In this document: in pieces, positions 16,029 to 24,787 of the stretch | Layout of the letters: each line of letters starts with the position of its first letter | Numbering within the stretch: the stretch's first letter is position 1 | Made by a program: the position numbers and the translations under genes | Notes under the pieces: model-generated | The model's database searches: none | Told to the model about the DNA's origin: nothing | The model's input: the letters and a program-made list of their open reading frames with translations, nothing else | DNA from: JBKPNJ01 sp963695705 | Lineage (GTDB): Bacteria; Actinomycetota; Actinomycetes; Propionibacteriales; Nocardioidaceae | Reading direction: 5' to 3' | Assembly (NCBI GenBank): GCA_963695705.1 | Contig: CAVOHB010000010.1 | Span: 433,345 to 497,344, forward strand | Length of the DNA: 64,000 bases

Positions 16029-16988
16029 ATGGCTGAACCGGTACGACCGCGCCGATCGTGCCTGGCCGTCCCGGGTTCGAACCCACGGTTCCTGGAGAAG
16101 GCGCGGGGGCTCGATGCCGACCAGGTCTTCCTCGACATCGAGGACTCCGTGGCTCCGGACGCCAAGCCGGGCGCGCGGGGAAACATCGTGGCCGCCCTCA
16201 ACGAGGGTGGATGGGAGAACAAGATCCGGGTCGTGCGCGTCAACGACTGGACGACGTCGTGGACCTATCGCGACGTCATCGAGGTGGTCGAGGGCGCCGG
16301 CGCCAACCTCGACTGCGTCATGCTGCCCAAGGTGCAGAACGCCGCGCAGGTGACGGCGCTCGACCTGCTGCTGACGCAGCTGGAGAAGACCACCGGGCTC
16401 GAGGTCGGTCGGATCGGCATCGAGGTGCAGATCGAGAACGCCGCGGGGCTGATCGACGTCGACCGGATCGCCCGTGCCTCGACCCGGGTGCAGGCCGTGA
16501 TCTTCGGCCCCGCCGACTTCATGGCATCCCTCAACATGAAGTCGCTCGTCGTCGGCGAACAGCCTCCCGGGTACGACGTCGGCGACGCCTACCACTACAT
16601 CCTGATGCGCATCCTGCTGGCCGCGCGCGCGCACGACAAGCAGGCGATCGACGGTCCGTACCTGCAGGTCCGTGACCTGGAAGGCTTCAAGCGGGTGGCG
16701 GGTCGGTCGGCGGCCCTGGGCTTCGACGGCAAGTGGGTGCTCCACCCGGACCAGATCGCCGCAGCCAACGAGATGTACTCCCCGCTGCAGTCCGACTATG
16801 ACCATGCGGAGAACATTCTGGACGCCTATCAACATTTCACCTCGGCACACGGCGGCGCTGTTGGCGCTGTGATGCTTGGAGACGAGATGATCGACGAGGC
16901 GTCTCGAAAGATGGCCGCCGTGATCTCCGCCAAGGGGAGAGCGGCTGGAATGAGCCGAACCGACGTGTGGCGGGCACCGGACGGCTAG
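16029..16988 (+). CDS. HpcH/HpaI-family CoA-ester lyase (malyl-CoA/beta-methylmalyl-CoA lyase type)
   Basis: A 319-residue TIM-barrel lyase of the CitE/malyl-CoA lyase group, cleaving or forming (methyl)malyl-CoA-type thioesters with Mg2+. RRSCLAVPGSNPRFLEKARG binds CoA, VFLDIEDSVAPDAKPGAR supplies Glu/Asp ligands, RIGIEVQIENAAGL the second metal Glu, and GKWVLHPDQI the C-terminal segment. Length fits malyl-CoA lyases better than the shorter mycobacterial CitE (about 273, from memory). The acyl-CoA dehydrogenase and the MaoC hydratase nearby resemble the ethylmalonyl-CoA pathway set; ccr and ecm are not in the window, so the pathway is inference. Confidence 0.85.
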   Translation: MAEPVRPRRSCLAVPGSNPRFLEKARGLDADQVFLDIEDSVAPDAKPGARGNIVAALNEGGWENKIRVVRVNDWTTSWTYRDVIEVVEGAGANLDCVMLPKVQNAAQVTALDLLLTQLEKTTGLEVGRIGIEVQIENAAGLIDVDRIARASTRVQAVIFGPADFMASLNMKSLVVGEQPPGYDVGDAYHYILMRILLAARAHDKQAIDGPYLQVRDLEGFKRVAGRSAALGFDGKWVLHPDQIAAANEMYSPLQSDYDHAENILDAYQHFTSAHGGAVGAVMLGDEMIDEASRKMAAVISAKGRAAGMSRTDVWRAPDG

Positions 16989-17014
16989 GGGTTAGTGGCG
17001 GAGGGGCTGAGGTC

Positions 17015-18172
17015 ATGGCTGGACGGGTGTTGCTGCACATCGGTGCGCCCAAGGCCGGCACGACGTTCTTGCAGACCATCCTGTGGAAGAACCGCGAGTC
17101 GCTCGGTGCCCAGGGTCTGCTGGTCCCCGGAAAGCGCAGGTTCGACTTCAACCTGGCGGCGCGTTCGGTGACCACAAAGATCCCCGACACCGGCTCGGGC
17201 AAACGCCGGCCGCCCGCGATCGCCGCGTGGGAGGCCATCGTGGACGAGACGCTCCAGTGGCCCGGCGACGTCGTGATCAGCAACGAGTGGTTCGCCCCCG
17301 CCTCCCGCGAGCAGGCCGAGCGGGCGATCAGCCACTGGGGCTTGGACCAGGTGCACATCGTCTTCACGGCCCGTGCGTTCGTCTACCAGGTGCCGGCTGC
17401 GTGGCAGGAGAAGCTGAAGCTGGGTGAGGGGCAGTCGCTGGCGGACTTCACGGCCGGCCTGGACTCCGGCGACCAGCGATGGAGCTGGAGGACACTCGAC
17501 CCCGCGGACGTGCTGAGTCGGTGGGGTCGGATGCTGCCCGCCGAGCATGTCCACGTCGTCACGGTTCCTCCCCGCGGGTCCGAGCGTGAGCTGCTCTGGA
17601 AGCGCTTCGCCCATCTGCTCGGGATCGACGCCGGCTCCTGCGACATCTCCGCCGCCCACGCGAACGAGTCGATGAGCGCGGAGTCGGCTCGGCTCCTGCA
17701 GCTGGTCGGACCGCTGTTGCGCGAGGCCATCGACGCGGACACCGCGCACTGGAAGGAGCAGTACCGCTGGATCCGGCAGTACGTCGCGCACGAGCTGCTG
17801 GTGCCCCGTGGTGGAAGCCGGATCGGGTTACCGGCGCCCACAGTCGCCGCGCTCCGTGAGCGATCCGTCCGGTGTGTGGACATCCTCACGGACGCGGGCT
17901 ACGACATCGTTGGTGACCTGAGCGAGCTGCTGATCGACGACCCGGGCCCCGGCAGCAGGAATCCCGAGGACGTCCCCGACTCCGAGCTGCTCGGGCTCGC
18001 GGTGCCCGTGCTCGCCGATCTGGTCCGCCGCGTGCGGGAGGATGCCGCCCGAGCCGAGCTGGCGTCGGCCAAGCCGCCGCAGGCCGATGGGCCGACGGAG
18101 GGGCAGGTCGACAATGACGTCTACAACCCGTCCGAGCTGGATCCATACGACTCCCTGCCCGCTCAGGGCTGA
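17015..18172 (+). CDS. Sulfotransferase-like protein, paralogue 1
   Basis: A 385-residue P-loop sulfotransferase-fold protein. The N-terminus RVLLHIGAPKAGTTFLQTIL is the PAPS 5'-phosphosulfate loop, and VHIVFTARAFVYQVPAAWQE corresponds to the 3'-phosphate binding R/S region. The acceptor is unknown. ATG 17015 is preferred over GTG 16967, which overlaps the lyase; GAGGGGCTGAGG lies just upstream. The C-terminal 60 residues are acidic and Pro-rich. The gene at 49191-50471 is a clear paralogue. It interrupts the lyase/dehydrogenase pair, all on one strand. Confidence 0.78.
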   Translation: MAGRVLLHIGAPKAGTTFLQTILWKNRESLGAQGLLVPGKRRFDFNLAARSVTTKIPDTGSGKRRPPAIAAWEAIVDETLQWPGDVVISNEWFAPASREQAERAISHWGLDQVHIVFTARAFVYQVPAAWQEKLKLGEGQSLADFTAGLDSGDQRWSWRTLDPADVLSRWGRMLPAEHVHVVTVPPRGSERELLWKRFAHLLGIDAGSCDISAAHANESMSAESARLLQLVGPLLREAIDADTAHWKEQYRWIRQYVAHELLVPRGGSRIGLPAPTVAALRERSVRCVDILTDAGYDIVGDLSELLIDDPGPGSRNPEDVPDSELLGLAVPVLADLVRRVREDAARAELASAKPPQADGPTEGQVDNDVYNPSELDPYDSLPAQG

Positions 18173-18245
18173 CCACCGGGCCGCGCGCCTGCGGTGGCCG
18201 GGGGCCCTGACGCCCAGCACAGCCGGAAGCTCGGAAAGGAAGGCC

Positions 18246-19442
18246 ATGGCCCGCCTCTGTCGCACCGACGGTCTCAGCGAGGTCCAGCAGGAGATCCTCA
18301 AGACCGTGCGAACGTTCGTCGACAACGAGATCCTGCCGGTGGCCACCGAGCTCGAGCACCGCGACGAGTACCCGACGCAGATCGTCGAGGGAATGAAGGC
18401 GATGGGCCTGTTCGGTCTCACGATCCCGGAGGAGTACGACGGTCTCGGGGAGTCGCTGCTGACCTACGCGCTGGTGGTCGAAGAGCTCGCCCGCGGCTGG
18501 ATGAGCGTGTCCGGGATCATCAACACGCACTTCATCGTGGCGTACATGCTGATGAAGCACGGCACGTCGGAGCAGAAGCAGGCGTACCTGCCGAAGATGG
18601 TGACCGGTGAGGTCCGGGGTGCGTTCTCGATGTCCGAGCCCGGATGCGGCTCCGACGTCAGCGCGATCACCACCAAGGCCGTTGCCGCGGGCGGCGACTA
18701 CGTCGTCAACGGCCAGAAGATGTGGATCACCAACGGCGGTTCCTCCACGCTGGTGGCGGTTCTGGTCAAGACCGACACGGGCGAGTCCAGCGTCTACAAG
18801 AACATGTCCACGTTCCTGATCGAGAAGGAAGCCGGCTTCGGCGAAGTGCTGCCCGGGCTCACGATCCCCGGGAAGATCGAGAAGATGGGCTACAAGGGCG
18901 TCGACTCCACCGAGATGATCTTCGACGGGTTCCAGATCGGGGCGACGCAGATACTCGGTGGGCAGCCGGGGCAGGGTTTCTACCAGATGATGGACGGCGT
19001 CGAGGTCGGCCGGGTCAACGTCGCGGCGCGGGGTTGCGGTGTCGCCCTGCGGGCCTTCGAGCTCGGAGTCGCGTACGCGCAGCAGCGCGAGACGTTCGGC
19101 AAGCGGATCGCCGAGCACCAGGCCGTGCTCTTCCGGATCGCGGAGATGGGTACGAAGGTCGAGGCCGCTCACCAGATGATGGTCAAGGCGGCACGCACCA
19201 AGGACTCCGGTGAGCGCAACGACCTGGAGGCCGGGATGGCGAAGTACCTCGCGTCGGAGTACTGCTCCCAGGTGGTGGAGGACTCCTTCCGCATCCACGG
19301 TGGATACGGCTTCTCCAAGGAGTTCGAGATCGAGCGGCTCTATCGGGAGGCCCCGATGCTGTTGATCGGTGAGGGGACCGCCGACATCCAGCGGATGATC
19401 ATCGGCCGGCGGCTGCTCGAGGACTACGCGCTGCGCCGCTGA
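18246..19442 (+). CDS. Acyl-CoA dehydrogenase
   Basis: A 398-residue FAD flavoenzyme that oxidises an acyl-CoA to the 2-enoyl-CoA. AFSMSEPGCGSDVSAI (about 118-135) and MWITNGG are the substrate and flavin segments; QQRETFGKRIAEHQAV and the C-terminal RIHGGYGFSKEFEIERLYREA with IGEGTADIQRMIIGR are family signatures. The probable catalytic Glu lies in LYREAP, the short-chain/glutaryl-type position. ATG 18246 has GGAAAGGA eight bp upstream; the longer frame start at 18042 lies inside the sulfotransferase gene. The stop overlaps the convergent glycosyltransferase by 19 bp. A methylsuccinyl-CoA-like substrate is possible from context but unproven. Confidence 0.88.
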   Translation: MARLCRTDGLSEVQQEILKTVRTFVDNEILPVATELEHRDEYPTQIVEGMKAMGLFGLTIPEEYDGLGESLLTYALVVEELARGWMSVSGIINTHFIVAYMLMKHGTSEQKQAYLPKMVTGEVRGAFSMSEPGCGSDVSAITTKAVAAGGDYVVNGQKMWITNGGSSTLVAVLVKTDTGESSVYKNMSTFLIEKEAGFGEVLPGLTIPGKIEKMGYKGVDSTEMIFDGFQIGATQILGGQPGQGFYQMMDGVEVGRVNVAARGCGVALRAFELGVAYAQQRETFGKRIAEHQAVLFRIAEMGTKVEAAHQMMVKAARTKDSGERNDLEAGMAKYLASEYCSQVVEDSFRIHGGYGFSKEFEIERLYREAPMLLIGEGTADIQRMIIGRRLLEDYALRR

Positions 19443-20743
19443 GACCCGGTCGACCGGACAGCCTGCCCCGGCAGCCGGCGCCTGGCGGCGCGAAGCACCA
19501 GCCGTTCGCGCCTGGTGTGCCGCGGGTCGCGGAGCAGGCGGCCGAACAGCTCCTCCCAGCGGGCACTGATGGCTGCGAGCTCGTACGCCCCGGCGGAGGC
19601 GAACGCACCCTTGCCCATCCGCTCGCGCCCGTCGTCGTCCTCGATCAGGGCCGCGAGGGACTTCCCGAAACCCTCGACGTCCCCGTTGTCGACGAGATAG
19701 CCGTTGGTTCCGCTCACCACCACCTCGCGCGGGCCGCGCGGGCAGTCGAAGCTGACCACCGGAAGGCCCATGGCCATCGCCTCGAGCAGCACCATCGGGA
19801 AGCCCTCCCACCGTGAGCTCAACGCGAAGATCGAGGCACCGCGCATCGCCTCTGCCATGTGCTCGGTCCGACCCTTCAAGAAGACCTGGTCGACGAGTCC
19901 GAGGTCCTCGATCTGCCGGGTGAGGGCCTCCTGGATGCCCGCGCCGGTACGGCCGCCGTAGATGTGCAGCTGCCAGTCCGGATGTGCCCGGGCGACCGGT
20001 GCGTACGCTTCGATGAGCAGGTCGAAACCCTTCTGCCGGGCCAGCCGGCCGGCGGCGATGACGATCTTGTTCGCCAGCGGGGAGGGTTCGCCGCGGGGCC
20101 AGGACAGTGCGTTGGGAATCGCCTCGATCACCGTCGGCTTCCCGGCGAAGAGGCGCTCGAAGTCGTGCTTGTCGGGCTCGGTGAGGGTGGTGATCGCGTC
20201 CAGTCCCTCGGCCACCTCGACGAACGCGCGTTTCATCTGCTTGTCGCGGGTCCTGAAGTTGATGTGCTCCGCACCGATGGTGACGACCCGGTTCGCGGCG
20301 AAGCGGGCGGCGATCATGTGCAGGGACGGCCTGGTGGTGACGATCACCCCGGGGGGCAGGCCGCGGAGCGCCCTGGTCAGGGCGAGGTCTGTCCACAGCG
20401 ACGCCTTGGGGTATGTCTCGTCGTTGGGATGGACCAGGCGACTCGGCCGCTTGCTGAGCGCGGACCGCAGCCGGTCGACCGGGCCGGTGCGGTCGGCGGC
20501 CCGATGGCCGTCCTCGAGGTACCGGACGCTCACCCCGGGCGGCACCGGATAGCCGGGCTCCTCCCGCTTGCGCTGCACGCTGAGTATCTCGACATCATGG
20601 TGCTTGGCGAGCTCGCCGGCCAGGTTGGTGATCGTCCGGACGATCCCCCCGCGGAAGCTGAGGTCGAACAGGACGAGGGTGACGCGGAACCGCTGCTGCG
20701 CTGGGTCCTGGCTCACGTCTTCTCCGGCTTCGGCGATCGTCAT
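19424..20743 (-). CDS. Glycosyltransferase family 4 protein
   Basis: A 439-residue GT-B retaining glycosyltransferase. The N-terminal acceptor domain (VTLVLFDLSFRGGIVRTITNLAGEL) is followed by the GT4 donor domain with NKIVIAAGRLARQKGFDLLIEAY (about residues 245-270), HIYGGRTGAGIQ, and the E-x7-E region ALSSRWEGFPMVLLEAMAMGLPVVSFDC. Donor and acceptor sugars are unknown; synthesis of a surface glycan or teichoic-type polymer is inferred. ATG 20743 starts the recognisable protein; an upstream extension to 20836 is less likely. Confidence 0.85.
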   Translation of the reverse strand: MTIAEAGEDVSQDPAQQRFRVTLVLFDLSFRGGIVRTITNLAGELAKHHDVEILSVQRKREEPGYPVPPGVSVRYLEDGHRAADRTGPVDRLRSALSKRPSRLVHPNDETYPKASLWTDLALTRALRGLPPGVIVTTRPSLHMIAARFAANRVVTIGAEHINFRTRDKQMKRAFVEVAEGLDAITTLTEPDKHDFERLFAGKPTVIEAIPNALSWPRGEPSPLANKIVIAAGRLARQKGFDLLIEAYAPVARAHPDWQLHIYGGRTGAGIQEALTRQIEDLGLVDQVFLKGRTEHMAEAMRGASIFALSSRWEGFPMVLLEAMAMGLPVVSFDCPRGPREVVVSGTNGYLVDNGDVEGFGKSLAALIEDDDGRERMGKGAFASAGAYELAAISARWEELFGRLLRDPRHTRRERLVLRAARRRLPGQAVRSTGSQRRSA

Positions 20744-20884
20744 TGCAGAGCGGTCATCTTCGCATACGGAGAAGGGATCGGAGGCGGGCTGTCCTGCTAC
20801 CGTAGGCGCAAGTCGGCGGGCTTGCGGCCGACGCACCGGGCTTTGCGCGCGACACCTTGGCGCCCATTTTGATGCGGAGATGCG

Positions 20885-21352
20885 ATGCAGCTCAGGGAGC
20901 CCCCCACCGGACTACCGGTTGGCACATTCGACACCTACGAGCAGGCCCAGCGGGCCGTCGACTTCCTGTCCGACAGCCACTTCCCCGTGGAGAACGTCAC
21001 CATCGTCGGCAACGGTCTGCGGATGGTCGAGCGGGTGACCGGGCGTCTCACCCAGGGCCGGGCCGCGGCTGCCGGAGCCGGTGGCGGCGCATGGTGGGGG
21101 CTGTTCATCGGGGTCATGCTGTCGCTGTTCTCGACGTCCGACGACGACTGGCTGCTGTTGATACTGCTCACGGTCATCTCCGGCGCGGTCTTCGGTGCGG
21201 TCTTCGCGATGATCGGCTATCGGATGACCGGCGGGAAGCGCGACTTCACCTCGACCAGCAGTGTGGTCGCGACCTCCTACGACGTCCTGTGCAAGCACAC
21301 ACACGCTGAGGAGGCGCGCAACCTCCTGGCGAAGCTGTCACTGCGTGGGTGA
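20885..21352 (+). CDS. General stress protein (GspM/YflT-like domain) with membrane segment
   Basis: A 155-residue protein with an N-terminal general-stress-protein domain (PVGTFDTYEQAQRAVDFLSD and VENVTIVGNGL, residues 11-45) and a central glycine-rich membrane hairpin (about 62-112, AAGAGGGAWWGLFIGVMLSL, then LLLILLTVISGAVFGAVFAMIG). The C-terminus returns to the cytoplasmic domain (CKHTHAEEARNLLAKL). Function unknown; members are stress-induced in other bacteria. The next gene starts within its last codons. Confidence 0.75.
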   Translation: MQLREPPTGLPVGTFDTYEQAQRAVDFLSDSHFPVENVTIVGNGLRMVERVTGRLTQGRAAAAGAGGGAWWGLFIGVMLSLFSTSDDDWLLLILLTVISGAVFGAVFAMIGYRMTGGKRDFTSTSSVVATSYDVLCKHTHAEEARNLLAKLSLRG

Positions 21353-22400
21353 CCGCTCGCGGCTGGTCGCGATCGTCGGTGAGCAGGCCGCCGCCTGCGC
21401 GGAGCTCGGCTCGCCGATGTACGCCGACCTCCTCAGCCGGATCGCGGACGACATCGCGGCCGCAGGTCCTTGCGCGCAGGTCCTGCGGGGACACGAGGAC
21501 GACCCCGGACCTTCCGCACTTGCCCTGCGGCTGCTGGGCAGCGTGCACCGGCTGGTCCTCGCAGGGCTCGCTCCCGCGCTCGCGACGCTCTACCCCAGCA
21601 GCGGCGGCACCTGGGTGCCCGACCCGTGCTGGTCGGAGTTCCGCGCGACGGTGGAAGGTCAGGCCGGAGCCGTGCGGGCGCTGCTCGACCGCCCTCCGCA
21701 GACCAACGAGGTGGGACGCAGCGCAGCACTGGTCGGCGGAATGCTGCATGCCACCGCGGAGCACGGACTACCGATCCGCCTGCTGGAGATCGGCTGCAGC
21801 GCCGGGCTCAACCTGCGCGCCGACCACTTCTGCTACCACAGCGGCTCCGGCCGTGTCTGGGGCAGTCCGGACAGCCCCGTCCAGCTGGCCGGAGCGTGGC
21901 GGGGGAACCTCCCGCCGATGACGGCCGCGCTGGAGGTGGTCGAGCGCAACGGCGTGGACGTCGCGCCGATAGACCCGTTCAGCGACGACGGCCGGCTGAC
22001 ACTGATGGCGTACGTATGGCCGGACCAGACGGAGCGTTTCGAACGGCTGCGTGGCGCCATCGACGTCGCGGCTCGCGTGCCGGCGACCGTGCAGCAACAG
22101 GATGCGGCGGGCTTCGTGCAGACCATCGAGCTGCAGGCCGGGTCGACGACCGTGCTGTGGCACTCGGTGATGTGGCAGTACGTCCCTCGCCGCGACCAGC
22201 AGACCGTGACGGAGCGGCTCAGCGAGCTCGGCTCGCTGGCAACGGCCGACCGGCCGTTCGTCCACCTCTTCCTGGAGCCGACCAGGCGCCGGCCGGGATC
22301 GCCGCACGAGTTCCTGGTCGTGGCCACCAGCTGGCCGGGTGGGGAGCGTCGGATTCTCGGCGACGCCCACGGCCACGGCATCCCGGTGACGTGGACGTGA
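21345..22400 (+). CDS. DUF2332 family protein
   Basis: A 351-residue protein of the DUF2332 family, common in actinobacteria, with no known function. IRLLEIGCSAGLNLRADHF (about residues 145-165) looks like a SAM-methyltransferase motif I, so a methyltransferase-like fold is plausible. Other landmarks are LPPMTAALEVVERNGVDVAPIDPFS and VLWHSVMWQYVP. The GTG at 21345 overlaps the preceding stop by 8 bp and suits translational coupling; the longer frame to 21261 lies inside the stress-protein gene. Confidence 0.78.
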   Translation: MGDRSRLVAIVGEQAAACAELGSPMYADLLSRIADDIAAAGPCAQVLRGHEDDPGPSALALRLLGSVHRLVLAGLAPALATLYPSSGGTWVPDPCWSEFRATVEGQAGAVRALLDRPPQTNEVGRSAALVGGMLHATAEHGLPIRLLEIGCSAGLNLRADHFCYHSGSGRVWGSPDSPVQLAGAWRGNLPPMTAALEVVERNGVDVAPIDPFSDDGRLTLMAYVWPDQTERFERLRGAIDVAARVPATVQQQDAAGFVQTIELQAGSTTVLWHSVMWQYVPRRDQQTVTERLSELGSLATADRPFVHLFLEPTRRRPGSPHEFLVVATSWPGGERRILGDAHGHGIPVTWT

Positions 22401-22448
22401 CGGGCGGCCGCAGAGAGGATCGACCAACGCCATGCCGAGGAGGCTCTG

Positions 22449-22964
22449 ATGCAGTTCGGGCGAAGCTATGAGGAGTTCGAGGTCGGAGCCACCTATCGGC
22501 ACTGGCCCGGAAAGACCATCACCGAGTACGACGACCACCTGTTCTGCCTGCTCACCATGAACCACCACCCGCTCCACCTCGACGCCCACTACGCCGCGGA
22601 GTCGACCGAGTTCGGCCGGAACGTCGTCGTGGGCAACTATGTCTACTCGCTGCTGCTGGGCATGAGCGTCGCTGACATCTCGGGCAAGGCGATCGCGAAC
22701 CTGGAGGTCGAGTCCCTCCGGCATGTCGCGCCGACCTTCCACGGCGACACCCTGTACGGCGAGACGACCGTGCTCGACAAGTGGGAGAGCAGGTCGAAGG
22801 ACGACCGGGGTGTGGTGGCGGTCCGGACCTCGGGGTACAACCAGGACGGCACCGTGGTCTGCATCTTCACCCGCAAGGTGATGGTGCCCAAACGGTCGTA
22901 CCTCGACGCCCGGGGCGGTGACCAGCCCGGAAGACCGGAGCCGATCGACCGGCCCGAAGCATGA
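22449..22964 (+). CDS. MaoC-family hydratase (mesaconyl-CoA hydratase-like)
   Basis: A 171-residue hot-dog-fold hydratase. EYDDHLFCLLTMNHHPLHLD carries the catalytic Asp/His of the MaoC hydratase-2 motif (about residues 27-47), and VVVGNYVYSLLLGMSVADI and LRHVAPTFHGDTLYGETTVL follow as in mesaconyl-CoA or C4-type hydratases. By recall, it is very like the MaoC protein in streptomycete ethylmalonyl-CoA gene clusters. With the CoA-ester lyase at 16.0 kb and the dehydrogenase at 18.2 kb it may complete methylsuccinyl-CoA to glyoxylate plus propionyl-CoA; this is inference. GAGGAGG lies just before the ATG. Confidence 0.85.
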   Translation: MQFGRSYEEFEVGATYRHWPGKTITEYDDHLFCLLTMNHHPLHLDAHYAAESTEFGRNVVVGNYVYSLLLGMSVADISGKAIANLEVESLRHVAPTFHGDTLYGETTVLDKWESRSKDDRGVVAVRTSGYNQDGTVVCIFTRKVMVPKRSYLDARGGDQPGRPEPIDRPEA

Positions 22965-22991
22965 AAGCGCCGGGCATGGCAGGATGCCGCT

Positions 22992-23558
22992 GTGCCGAAC
23001 GACACAGAGGTCTGGCTGATCAGGCACGGCGAGACCGAATGGTCGAGGGACGGCCTGCACACGTCGGTGACCGACCTGCCGTTGACGGACGTCGGCGAGG
23101 CTGCAGCCCGTGAGCTGGCCGCTCGGCTCTCCGGCGTCAGCTTCGACCTGGTCTTGACGAGTCCGCGTCAGCGCGCCACCCGTACCGTCGAGCTCGCCGG
23201 TGTGACCGGCGCCCGGGTCGACGAGGACCTCGCCGAGTGGGCCTACGGTGACTACGAGGGCCGGACCACCGCCGAGATCCGGGAAGAGTCGCCGGACTGG
23301 AGCATCTGGACGGGGCGCACACCGGGCGGTGAGACGGCCGAACACGTGGCGGAGCGACTCGACCGGGTGATCGCGACGGTCCGCGGCCGAGGTGGCCGGG
23401 TGGCGCTCTTCGGCCATGGCCATGCCTTGCGGGCGCTCGCTGCCCGCTGGATCGGCGAACCGGTCGCCACCGGGCGCTTCTTCAAGCTGGACACGGCCAC
23501 CGTGTCCGTTCTCGGTCACGACCGGGAGACTCCGGTGCTGGTCCGCTGGAACGCCTGA
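22992..23558 (+). CDS. Histidine phosphatase family protein
   Basis: A 188-residue phosphoglycerate-mutase-like phosphatase. The catalytic RHGET sits at residues 11-15 (VWLIRHGETEWSRDG), LTSPRQRATRTVEL carries the second Arg, EWAYGDYEGRTTAEI the acid/base Glu region, and LFGHGHALRALAARW the second catalytic His. The substrate is unspecified. It starts at GTG 22992, 28 bp after the MaoC gene, probably in the same transcript. Confidence 0.88.
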   Translation: MPNDTEVWLIRHGETEWSRDGLHTSVTDLPLTDVGEAAARELAARLSGVSFDLVLTSPRQRATRTVELAGVTGARVDEDLAEWAYGDYEGRTTAEIREESPDWSIWTGRTPGGETAEHVAERLDRVIATVRGRGGRVALFGHGHALRALAARWIGEPVATGRFFKLDTATVSVLGHDRETPVLVRWNA

Positions 23559-23583
23559 GCGGCCGGGCACCGGCCGCTCAGGA

Positions 23584-23976
23584 TCACCCAAGCACTCCCC
23601 AGGCGGTCAGTGTGCCCACGAGTCCGGGGGAGCAGTCGAGGGCGGCGAGCTCGGCCGGCGTGACCCACCGGGCATCGGCTGCATCGTCCCCGGCCACCAG
23701 CCGGCCGCCGCGAACCGTACACGCGTAGTCGCGGATGACGTAGACCACGCCGTCCCCGCCGTCGCGCTCGACGCTGCCCACCAGCTCGCCCACCGCCACG
23801 TCGAGCCCGGTCTCCTCCCGGATCTCGCGCGCGGCGGCTGCGATGTCGGTCTCGCCGTCCTCGACCCGGCCACCCGGCAAGGACCACGAGCCCGCCGCCG
23901 GCGGGTTGGCACGTTGTACGACCAGCAGCCTCCCGTCGCCGTCGCGCACGATGGCGCCGACGCATGGAACCCGCAT
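23584..23976 (-). CDS. NUDIX hydrolase (MutT-like, small)
   Basis: A 130-residue NUDIX hydrolase that would cleave a nucleoside diphosphate linked to another moiety. The Nudix box GRVEDGETDIAAAAREIREE (about 36-55) matches GX5EX7REUXEE, followed by TGLDV. It starts MRVPCVGAIVRDGDGRLLVV. ATG 23976 is the start that matches the fold; the frame is open further upstream but without homology. It converges on the histidine phosphatase gene. Confidence 0.85.
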   Translation of the reverse strand: MRVPCVGAIVRDGDGRLLVVQRANPPAAGSWSLPGGRVEDGETDIAAAAREIREETGLDVAVGELVGSVERDGGDGVVYVIRDYACTVRGGRLVAGDDAADARWVTPAELAALDCSPGLVGTLTAWGVLG

Positions 23977-24110
23977 CAGGCGACTGTATGCCGGTCGGCC
24001 TGACAGCCCCGGTGACGGGCCCGGCGTGAACGCTTCGCCGCTCTGCCGTGCCGGCACTGCGGCAGTCCGCCCGACCGGGGTTGACTGCCGGGGTAAGGAA
24101 CGGGACCGTC

Positions 24111-24746
24111 GTGGGCGTGACGATGTCCGCCAGCTGCCCGCGCTGCGGGATGCCGGTGCAAGAGTCCCCGGCCGGCGACTCGAGCTGCCCCGTCCACGGT
24201 GACGTGACGCCGGTGCAGGCCTTCGGCACGCCGAACACCGAGAGCACCCGCGCCTATGCCGGACAGAGCCGGTTGCCGATCTGGCTGCCGTGGCCGCTCC
24301 CGCACGCGTGGGTCGTCTCCGGCATCGGCCACGCGGGGCGGGGGTTCGCGGCCGCACGGGCAACGGTGCTCGCCTGCTCCGGACCGAACCCGGTGGGCGG
24401 TCAGGCGGACCTGCTCGTCGTCACCGAGGAGCCGGGGGTCGGACTCGGCGCCAGATACGCCGGGCTGGCGGCCACCGACCCTGGGGCGGAGGTCGGCCGC
24501 GGTGTCGCCCATGTCAAGCCCGAGGTCGACGGCCATCTGACGCCGATGTGGTGCGTGCGCGGTGCGGCGGGCAACCGGGCCGTGTATGCAGGTGAGGCCG
24601 ACGGGCGCTGGCTGTGGCTGATCCTGCACCCGGAGAGCGCAGGCGCGCTGCTGATGGAGCCGCTCAGCCTGGTCGATCTGCGTGACCTCGGCGCGGAGAT
24701 CGAGCTGCTGCCGTTCGGGCCGGTGTGCCAGCGGCTGCTCGACTGA
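24111..24746 (+). CDS. DUF6758-like zinc-ribbon protein of unknown function
   Basis: About 211 residues. The N-terminus has a zinc-ribbon-like CPRCGMPV followed by SSCPVHGDVTPV (C-x2-C and C-x2-H). The rest is a single domain with LPLPHAWVVSGIGHAG, GADLLVVTEEPG-like and RAVYAGEADGRWLWLILHPESAGALL. This pattern fits an actinobacterial family I recall as DUF6758. AAGGAA about 11 bp before GTG 24111 supports that start; GTG 24117 and ATG 24123 are close alternatives. It is followed 41 bp later by the PHP gene. Confidence 0.65.
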   Translation: MGVTMSASCPRCGMPVQESPAGDSSCPVHGDVTPVQAFGTPNTESTRAYAGQSRLPIWLPWPLPHAWVVSGIGHAGRGFAAARATVLACSGPNPVGGQADLLVVTEEPGVGLGARYAGLAATDPGAEVGRGVAHVKPEVDGHLTPMWCVRGAAGNRAVYAGEADGRWLWLILHPESAGALLMEPLSLVDLRDLGAEIELLPFGPVCQRLLD

Positions 24747-24787
24747 GATCGGCTTCGGCGCCGGGCCGGGTCGATACGCTTCGGTCA

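Noticed and set aside
17886..20396. 836-codon open frame on the minus strand antisense to the sulfotransferase and dehydrogenase genes
   Set aside because: Stop-poor antisense frames are normal at this GC content. The sequence is Arg/Pro/His-rich without motifs, while the plus-strand genes have full family signatures.
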